Source: Citrobacter koseri ATCC BAA-895 (lineage in GTDB: Bacteria > Pseudomonadota > Gammaproteobacteria > Enterobacterales > Enterobacteriaceae). Taken from it: a stretch of DNA of 64,000 bases. Positions within the stretch are counted from its first letter, which is position 1. The number at the start of each line of letters is the position of its first letter. Below the pieces are notes generated by a model, which was not told the origin of the DNA, did no database searches, and worked only from the letters and a program-made list of their open reading frames with translations. The translations under genes were made by a program, and so were the position numbers. Of the stretch, positions 55,280 through 64,000 are shown piece by piece. The stretch covers positions 2,542,001-2,606,000 of the forward strand of contig NC_009792.1 of assembly GCF_000018045.1 (NCBI RefSeq), read 5' to 3'.

Positions 55280-55903
55280 TCAATACTCTGAAGGCAAATG
55301 GTTGATATTGACCAGTTTGCCTTTTTTCATTTCGATGTAGTTCCCTTTGCGTAACGCGGCGAGCACTTCAGCCACTACGGAACGGGAAATTCGCGTTCTC
55401 TGATGAATGTAGTTCATCACGCCAATACGCGCTCGCAGGCCTTCATCCCAGTCAACCATCGCGATCAACGTCGCCCGAATTTGATCATACGAGTTATTGC
55501 CAATTAATTGCAGATCGCGCAGTTCCAGAGTTCTGTTTTCCCATGCCAGCCAGCAAAAGGCTTCACGCCATAACTGGTGTTGCTCAAGGATTTTTATCGC
55601 GTGGGAAGAAGGAAGAAAATAACCGGTACCACGACTTTCCGTGACTAATTTATATTCGATATCATTTTTCATCACGCCATCAGCAATCCCCATAATAAAG
55701 GGAGCCTGCGTTATCCCCATAAGCACGTTCTCCCCTCTGCGCAAAGAGATGAGACCGTCTAAAATGACAAACGTATCGCCTTGATTGGCATCATTCGAAT
55801 AGACAACCTGCTTTTCATCGGCGTATTCAAAGTACGTGCCGTATTTAGACAGGCACTTATCGAGCTTACTAAATTCCTGAAGTGGTTTATTCAGAGACAG
55901 CAT
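55280..55903 (-). CDS. iprA: Crp-like regulator IprA (YaiV)
   Basis: Transcription factor that lowers resistance to hydrogen peroxide in Salmonella and E. coli. 207 residues: an N-terminal cyclic-nucleotide-binding-like barrel (about 15-120) without obvious cAMP ligand set, then a C-terminal helix-turn-helix RTRISRSVVAEVLAALRKGN (near residue 168). Its ribosome site AAGGATG lies just upstream. It follows the autotransporter gene in the same direction. Confidence 0.9.
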   Translation of the reverse strand: MLSLNKPLQEFSKLDKCLSKYGTYFEYADEKQVVYSNDANQGDTFVILDGLISLRRGENVLMGITQAPFIMGIADGVMKNDIEYKLVTESRGTGYFLPSSHAIKILEQHQLWREAFCWLAWENRTLELRDLQLIGNNSYDQIRATLIAMVDWDEGLRARIGVMNYIHQRTRISRSVVAEVLAALRKGNYIEMKKGKLVNINHLPSEY

Positions 55904-55920
55904 ATGCGCATCCTTGCATT

Positions 55921-55948
55921 AATGCCCGCCATATCCATGACGGGCATT
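55921..55948 (-). terminator. Hairpin between the autotransporter and iprA
   Basis: AATGCCCG and CGGGCATT arms with a 12-base loop. No T run on the minus strand, so it may let transcription pass into iprA. Confidence 0.4.
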
Positions 55949-55989
55949 TCCTTTGATTAAATCACCTGCGTTTTCATCATGAAAAACAA

Positions 55990-58911
<2,922 letters not shown>

Positions 58912-59405
58912 TTGTCATCCCTCCTCAGGGACGTAATATAGTTGATCCATCAATTATCAATGCATAGAAAACATTTTATGTTTCGCAGGTCGATTATGCG
59001 GCGTCAGCATTGAAAGGTTCAATTATTCTTTGTTTAATGTCCGAAAGCGGACAATTAAAAAATCACCAGCAAAATCACAGATATTTTTTAAATCGCCACT
59101 TTTCAATAAATTAGAAAGGAAAATAGAAGTTACTTATTTAACTGAATGATATATGATGAAGAAATAAAGAAATCACCAATAAATAAAGAACAGAAGAGCT
59201 TAAAACAACATTTAATAAAATTAAAACCAGAAATAAATGTATCACTAACAAAAATAATCTTATTCATAGAAATACTAATTGCGAATATTTAATCGCTTCA
59301 TTAACAGCAACCCGCAATACTTCACATAAGGACAACTTTCGTAAAACACCTCGCGGCAGGTTCAGGTATACTCGACGTTTCGATTCCACAAACATCAGGC
59401 ATACC
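58912..59405. other. AT-rich spacer between the autotransporter and hemB
   Basis: About 490 bp with no gene. The part 59080-59280 is unusually A/T-rich (long runs of a and aa/ta steps), a profile that often attracts H-NS near autotransporter genes. A minus-10 TATACT for hemB is at 59367-59372. No conserved minus-35 was seen. Confidence 0.55.
59367..59372 (+). promoter_or_regulatory. Candidate minus-10 of the hemB promoter
   Basis: TATACT 34 bp before the hemB ATG; five of six bases of the consensus. The minus-35 is not obvious. Confidence 0.45.
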
Positions 59406-60380
59406 ATGACAGACCTAATCCAACGCCCCCGTCGCCTGCGCAAATCCGCTGCGCTGCGCGCCATGTTTGAAGAGACAACACTCAGTTTAAACGACCTGGT
59501 GTTGCCGATTTTTGTTGAAGAAGAACTCGACGACTACAAAGCGATCGACGCCATGCCTGGCGTCATGCGCATTCCTGAAAAACACCTGGCGCGCGAGATT
59601 GAACGCATCGCCAACGCCGGCATTCGGTCAGTGATGACCTTCGGCATTTCCCACCATACCGACGACACCGGCAGCGATGCCTGGAAAGAAGACGGCCTGG
59701 TGGCGCGCATGTCACGCATCTGCAAGCAAACCGTGCCAGAAATGATCGTGATGTCTGACACCTGTTTCTGTGAGTACACCTCCCACGGTCACTGCGGCGT
59801 GCTGTGCGAACACGGCGTCGACAACGATGCAACCCTGGCGAACCTCGGTAAACAAGCGGTGGTCGCCGCCGCTGCGGGCGCTGATTTTATTGCCCCTTCC
59901 GCCGCGATGGACGGTCAGGTGCAGGCGATTCGCCAGGCGCTGGATGCCGCCGGTTTTACGGATACGGCCATCATGTCCTACTCCACCAAGTTCGCCTCCT
60001 CTTTCTACGGCCCGTTCCGTGAAGCGGCCGGTACGGCACTGAAAGGCGATCGTAAGACCTATCAAATGAATCCGATGAACCGCCGTGAAGCGATTCGCGA
60101 GTCGTTGCTCGACGAAGCGCAGGGCGCGGACTGCCTGATGGTGAAACCCGCTGGCGCTTATCTGGATATTCTGCGTGATATCCGCGATCGTACCGAATTA
60201 CCGCTCGGCGCGTATCAGGTCAGCGGCGAATACGCCATGATCAAATTCGCCGCGATGGCGGGCGCGATCGACGAAGAGAAAGTGGTGCTGGAAAGCTTAG
60301 GCTCGATCAAACGCGCGGGCGCGGATCTGATCTTCAGCTACTTCGCGCTGGATCTGGCGGAGAAAAAAATCCTGCGTTAA
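59406..60380 (+). CDS. hemB: Porphobilinogen synthase (ALA dehydratase)
   Basis: Condenses two 5-aminolevulinate molecules to porphobilinogen, second step of heme synthesis from ALA. 324 residues, as in E. coli. Zinc cysteine cluster SDTCFCEYTSHGHCG (near 119-134), Schiff-base lysines in YSTKFASSFYGPFRE (near 195) and MVKPAGAYLD (near 247). Single-gene unit; a REP follows it. Confidence 0.98.
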   Translation: MTDLIQRPRRLRKSAALRAMFEETTLSLNDLVLPIFVEEELDDYKAIDAMPGVMRIPEKHLAREIERIANAGIRSVMTFGISHHTDDTGSDAWKEDGLVARMSRICKQTVPEMIVMSDTCFCEYTSHGHCGVLCEHGVDNDATLANLGKQAVVAAAAGADFIAPSAAMDGQVQAIRQALDAAGFTDTAIMSYSTKFASSFYGPFREAAGTALKGDRKTYQMNPMNRREAIRESLLDEAQGADCLMVKPAGAYLDILRDIRDRTELPLGAYQVSGEYAMIKFAAMAGAIDEEKVVLESLGSIKRAGADLIFSYFALDLAEKKILR

Positions 60381-60410
60381 TCCTTTCTGAGATGCAGTGC
60401 CTGCTGGTAC

Positions 60411-60468
60411 TGCGCTTATCCGGCCTACGGGATTGACATCTGTAGGCCGGGTGCCGCCATCTGGCACT
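60411..60468. repeat. REP element between hemB and the acyltransferase gene
   Basis: gcgcttatccggcctacgg and tgtaggccgggtgccgcc arms; degenerate REP/BIME. Confidence 0.75.
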
Positions 60469-60548
60469 GTCACAAAACGTCACCTCATCGTCATACAAAC
60501 GACATTTGTACCTTCTACTGTCAGCACAGGACGGGAGGAGGAGCCGCT

Positions 60549-62264
60549 ATGTTTAGTCTCGATAACGTACTCGACGACCTGTGGCCTCAGGCGAGGCCGA
60601 CACCCTGGCAAAAAAATCTGCTCAGGCGGTTGCTGTATGAAGAAGAATTTCAGCAATTTGCATCCCGCCATCCCCATCTGAAAGGGGTGGACATGGTGGA
60701 ACAGGTTCTCGAACACCTTGAAATACGCTGCGATATCCCCGCACACGACCTCGAAAACATCCCCGCACATGGCCCGCTGGTCATCATTGCCAACCACCCG
60801 ACAGGCACGCTTGATGGGCTGGCTCTGCTGTATGCCATCTCGCGTGTGCGCCGTGACGTGAAAGTAGTGACCAACCGCCTGCTCTCGCATCTGCAACCGC
60901 TCAGTTCACTTTTCATTCCCGTGGACAACATCGGCGGGCGCACGCCAAAATCATCGCTACAACAGATAGATGCGCATTTACAGGCTGGCGGAGCGTTAAT
61001 TTTCTTTCCGGCGGGCGAAGTGGCGCGCTTCACAACGCAGGGAATCAGGGAAGGCCGATGGCATTCCGGGTTTATCCGGGTGGCGGAGAAATACCGCACG
61101 CCGTTGCTTCCCGTACATATCAACGCGCGTAACAGCTCGCTGTTTTACGCCAGCAGCCTGGTGTCCCCCACCTTCGCATTGCTACTCCTGATGCAGCAGA
61201 TGTTTCGTCGGCGTCGCAGCAGCCTGCCGCTCCGCATCGGCCAACAAATCGCCTGGACACAGTGGTCCGCCACGAAAACCAACGTCCGCGAGCAGGCCGA
61301 AAAATGCCGTCAGCACGTCGCGGCATTAGGTAAAGGACGCCCTGGGTTATTCACCACCGAAAGTACGATAGCCCGCGCAGAAGACAGAGCGCACCTCAAA
61401 CGCGATCTCGCCCAGGCGGAATGCCTTGGGCACACCGCCGACGGGAAGCACATTTACCTCTGGCAGCGCAACGGCAAAGAGGATGTCCCCATCCTGCGGG
61501 AACTGGGGCGGCTGCGTGAAATCGCCTTTCGCGCGGTTGGCGAAGGCAGCGGAAAGCGTCGGGACACCGACCGCTATGATGACGACTATCTGCACCTGAT
61601 TTTATGGGACGAAGACGATCTGGAAATTGTTGGCGCCTATCGGTTCATTCCCTGCGCGCAGCAGCAGGAAAAACGCGGCATAGAAGGGCTTTACAGCTAC
61701 AGTTTGTTCCATTACGACGAGCAGATGGCGCAAGTGATGCAGCACGGCATTGAGCTGGGTCGCAGTTTTATCCAGCCGCGTTACTGGGGACGTCGCGGGC
61801 TGGACTATCTCTGGTCTGGCATTGGCGCTTATCTGGCGCGCTATCCGCAATACCGATACCTGTTCGGCCCGGTGTCTATTTCCGGCGGTCTGCCTGCGGA
61901 TGCGCGGGATTTACTGGTGGCCTTTTATCGCCTGTGGTTCCCGCCGACGCACCCGCTGGCGATATCACGCCAGCCCTACCCCGCGTCATTGCCGGACGTA
62001 CTGGCGCAGTTTGAAGGCAAAAGCTACAACGACGATCTGACGCGGCTGAAATCGTTGCTCGGCAATCTGGGCTGCGGTATTCCCCCGCTCTACAAACAGT
62101 ACTCCGAACTTTGCGACCCCGGCGGCGTGCAGTTTATTGATTTCGGTAACGATCCGGCATTCAGCAACTGCGTGGATGGTCTGGTGCTGGTCGATTTAAC
62201 CTATCTGAAGGCAAACAGGTATCAGCGCTATATTGGCGCGCATTTGGGTTTCCAGGCAGAATAA
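60549..62264 (+). CDS. Bifunctional acyltransferase, OlsF-like (ornithine lipid synthesis)
   Basis: 571 residues. N-terminal half (about 1-270) is a lysophospholipid acyltransferase domain: ANHPTGTLDG (His83, Asp89) and FFPAGEVAR (157). C-terminal half (about 300-560) is an OlsB/GNAT-type N-acyltransferase: AFRAVGEGSGKRRD, HLILWDEDD, FGPVSISGG. This order matches OlsF of Serratia and others, which makes ornithine lipids alone. No partner genes are nearby; a strong GGAGGAG ribosome site precedes the ATG. Ornithine-lipid activity is inferred from the two-domain layout only. Not in E. coli K-12. Confidence 0.7.
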   Translation: MFSLDNVLDDLWPQARPTPWQKNLLRRLLYEEEFQQFASRHPHLKGVDMVEQVLEHLEIRCDIPAHDLENIPAHGPLVIIANHPTGTLDGLALLYAISRVRRDVKVVTNRLLSHLQPLSSLFIPVDNIGGRTPKSSLQQIDAHLQAGGALIFFPAGEVARFTTQGIREGRWHSGFIRVAEKYRTPLLPVHINARNSSLFYASSLVSPTFALLLLMQQMFRRRRSSLPLRIGQQIAWTQWSATKTNVREQAEKCRQHVAALGKGRPGLFTTESTIARAEDRAHLKRDLAQAECLGHTADGKHIYLWQRNGKEDVPILRELGRLREIAFRAVGEGSGKRRDTDRYDDDYLHLILWDEDDLEIVGAYRFIPCAQQQEKRGIEGLYSYSLFHYDEQMAQVMQHGIELGRSFIQPRYWGRRGLDYLWSGIGAYLARYPQYRYLFGPVSISGGLPADARDLLVAFYRLWFPPTHPLAISRQPYPASLPDVLAQFEGKSYNDDLTRLKSLLGNLGCGIPPLYKQYSELCDPGGVQFIDFGNDPAFSNCVDGLVLVDLTYLKANRYQRYIGAHLGFQAE

Positions 62265-62331
62265 GGCGTTTACGCCGCCATCCGGCGCGGTGCCACATCG
62301 TGCCTGATGGCGCTGCGCTTATCAGGCCTGC
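62262..62331. repeat. REP element between the acyltransferase gene and tauD
   Basis: aaggcgtttacgccgccatccggcg and gcctgatggcgctgcgcttatcaggc arms; convergent-gene REP/BIME. Confidence 0.8.
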
Positions 62332-62372
62332 ATTTCCCTAACCATTCCCTAACCGAATAGTGTAATTATCTA

Positions 62373-63224
62373 TTACGGTGCGCGATAAAACGGCTTATCT
62401 CCCAGAATCGTCGCCCGGTGCATAATGCGCCGCTGCGGCAGGTAATCAGCGTTGGCATAATGCTGGGTGACGCGGTTATCCCAGATGGCTACGTCATCAG
62501 GCTGCCAGCGCCAGCGCACCTGAAACTCCGGTTTTGTGATGTGCGCAAACAAGAATCCAAGCAGCGCCTCACTCTCTTTCTCCGTCACATCGACAATCCG
62601 TGTGGTAAAGCCTTCATTCACAAACAGCGCCAGTTTGCCGCTCACCGGATGGGTACGCACCACCGGATGCAGCAAAGGTGGATGTTTTGCTACCGCCTCA
62701 AGCCAGCGCTGATGCTCCTCGTCAGTTTTGCGGTATTTGTATTCCGGGAACGATTTACGGAAATCATGCTCCGCCCGCAAACCGCTCAGCAACTGGCGAA
62801 ACGGTTCGGAAAGCGCGTCATATGCGGCAATACCGCTGGCCCATAGCGTATCCCCGCCGCTAGAGGGCAGTTCCTTTGCCGCCAGAATCGCCCCTGCTGG
62901 CGGCGTCTCAATAAAGGTCACATCGGTGTGCCAGTTATCATTATCCGGCGGGTTATCGTTATGGGTATCCAGCACAATAATCTCTTCGACGCCTTCGGCG
63001 TGGGGATAGACCGGATGAATATGCAGATCGCCAAAACGCTGTGCCAGCGCGCGCTGTTGCTGCGGCGTAATGGCTTGTTCACGCAGAAAAACCACCTGGT
63101 GGCGCAGCACCGCGTGATACAGCTGTTCGAATTGATTATCGCTCAGCGGGCGGGTCAGATCCGCGCCGGAAACCAGCGCGCCAATATACGGCCCCAGCGG
63201 GGTAATGCTCAGACGTTCACTCAT
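62373..63224 (-). CDS. tauD: Taurine dioxygenase
   Basis: Fe(II)/2-oxoglutarate oxygenase that splits taurine to sulfite and aminoacetaldehyde under sulfur limitation. 283 residues as in E. coli. Iron facial triad His/Asp in NWHTDVTF and His in RIMHRATI; the 2-oxoglutarate Arg follows. Last gene of tauABCD; its ATG overlaps the tauC stop (ATGA), so expression is coupled. Cbl/CysB control lies upstream of tauA, outside the window. Confidence 0.98.
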   Translation of the reverse strand: MSERLSITPLGPYIGALVSGADLTRPLSDNQFEQLYHAVLRHQVVFLREQAITPQQQRALAQRFGDLHIHPVYPHAEGVEEIIVLDTHNDNPPDNDNWHTDVTFIETPPAGAILAAKELPSSGGDTLWASGIAAYDALSEPFRQLLSGLRAEHDFRKSFPEYKYRKTDEEHQRWLEAVAKHPPLLHPVVRTHPVSGKLALFVNEGFTTRIVDVTEKESEALLGFLFAHITKPEFQVRWRWQPDDVAIWDNRVTQHYANADYLPQRRIMHRATILGDKPFYRAP

Positions 63225-64000
63225 TGTACTTCTCCATGCCAGGGCGTCAGGCGGCGCTGAAGCGCACGCAGACCCAGTTCTAAAATAAACGCGATCACCG
63301 CAATCACCGCGATCCCCGCCAGCACCACGTCGGTTGCCAGAAATTCCCCGGCGGACTGCACCATAAACCCTAAACCCCGGGTGGCGGCAATCAGCTCAGC
63401 CGCCACCAGCGTTGACCAGCCCACGCCCAGGCCAATGCGTAATCCGGTGAGGATCTCCGGCAGCGCGCCGGGCAGAATCACAAACCACAATACCTGTACT
63501 CGTCCGGCGCCTAACGACTGCGCCGCACGAATGCGAACCTGCTGCGCGCTTTTGACGCCCGCCAGCGCCGACATGGCGACCGGGGCGAAAATCGCCAGAT
63601 AGATCAGCAGGATCTTGGAGGTCTCGCCAATCCCGAACCAGATCACCATCAGCGGTAAATACGCAAGCGGCGGAACAGGTCGGTAGAGTTCAATGATCGG
63701 ATCGAGAATGCCGCGTATCGTTGGGCTTAGCCCCATCGCAATGCCCACCGGAATGCCGATAATCACGGCGGCCAGCAGCGCCAGCAGAATGCGCGTCAGG
63801 CTCGCCGCCAGATGCTGCCACAGCGTGGCGTCCATAAACCCTTGCGGCCCGGCGATGGCGATCAGTTTTTGCAGCACCTGCCCCGGCGGCGGCAGAAACA
63901 GCGGGCTGATTAACTGCAACGCCGCTACGCTCCACCACACGGCCAGAATCACCGCTAATGTGCTGATACTCAGGGTAATGCGACGAGAGAACGGCCAGCG
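63221..64000 (-). CDS. tauC: Taurine ABC transporter permease, C-terminal part (cut by window end)
   Basis: Inner-membrane permease of the TauABC taurine importer. The visible 259 codons correspond to all but the first 16 or so residues of the 275-residue E. coli TauC; the frame stays open to the window edge. BPD permease signature EAA loop (QSLGAGRVQVLWFVILPGALPEI split: QSLGAGRVQV, LWFVILPGALPEI) is present, with about six membrane helices. Confidence 0.97.
   Translation of the reverse strand, partial: RWPFSRRITLSISTLAVILAVWWSVAALQLISPLFLPPPGQVLQKLIAIAGPQGFMDATLWQHLAASLTRILLALLAAVIIGIPVGIAMGLSPTIRGILDPIIELYRPVPPLAYLPLMVIWFGIGETSKILLIYLAIFAPVAMSALAGVKSAQQVRIRAAQSLGAGRVQVLWFVILPGALPEILTGLRIGLGVGWSTLVAAELIAATRGLGFMVQSAGEFLATDVVLAGIAVIAVIAFILELGLRALQRRLTPWHGEVQ

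Noticed and set aside
59264..59464. 66-codon ORF overlapping the hemB start on the minus strand
   Set aside because: Shadow of the hemB N-terminus and an AT-rich spacer; no domain or ribosome site.

Overview
The window is ordinary core chromosome of an Enterobacteriaceae member, about 55% GC. Almost every gene is nearly identical in length and sequence to the E. coli K-12 hemB-to-ispA segment, read in reverse. Three features point away from E. coli: a Salmonella-type tsaA peroxiredoxin gene, an ornithine-lipid-type acyltransferase fusion next to hemB, and tau genes (which, as I recall, Salmonella lacks). I therefore favour Citrobacter or a close relative. This is inference from gene content, not from a search.

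Layout. (1) 1-9.9 kb: ispA (cut by the window edge), dxs and yajO on the plus strand; then the minus-strand nrdR-ribD-ribH-nusB-thiL-pgpA operon (riboflavin, transcription antitermination, thiamine, phospholipid); then yajI, tsx and yajD. (2) 10-16.3 kb: the queA-tgt-yajC-secD-secF operon and acpH. (3) 16.4-22.5 kb: an accessory block absent from E. coli K-12 at this site: tsaA, a translationally coupled DUF2339/DUF3999 membrane pair and a LysR regulator. (4) 22.5-36.8 kb: malZ, brnQ-proY, phoBR, sbcDC, mak, rdgC and ppnP, with a three-unit 82-bp REP/BIME array where E. coli carries araJ. (5) 36.8-43.7 kb: the aroL-yaiA-aroM group, yaiI, proC, dgcC, phoA-psiF and iraP. (6) 43.9-49.3 kb: a second accessory block: an idonate/5-ketogluconate-like operon (IdnO-like reductase, MFS permease, IdnR-like repressor) with an inverted-repeat operator, an MdtG-like exporter and an extensin-like exported protein. 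(7) 49.3-64 kb: ddlA, yaiZ, yaiY, sbmA-yaiW, ampH, iprA, an EhaB/UpaC-type autotransporter, hemB, the OlsF-like fusion, and tauD-tauC (cut by the window edge).

How genes work together. Phosphate control is readable: Pho boxes precede phoB and phoA, so PhoBR encoded here drives its own operon and phoA-psiF. sbmA-yaiW and ampH form a divergent envelope/peptide-uptake pair. aroL has TyrR-box and TrpR-operator-like sequence; malZ has MalT-box-like repeats. The tgt/queA pair makes queuosine, and yajC-secD-secF form the Sec accessory complex.

I found no rRNA, tRNA, CRISPR array, prophage or transposase gene. The most distinctive signals are non-coding or accessory: a dispersed repeat that supplies the acpH start codon, a shrunken copy of the same repeat inside the phoA leader, a possible upstream ORF overlapping brnQ, hairpins that split two operons, the tandem IdnR-type operator, shortened phage-receptor loops in Tsx, and the OlsF-like fusion. 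I saw nothing that clearly qualifies as a wholly new system.
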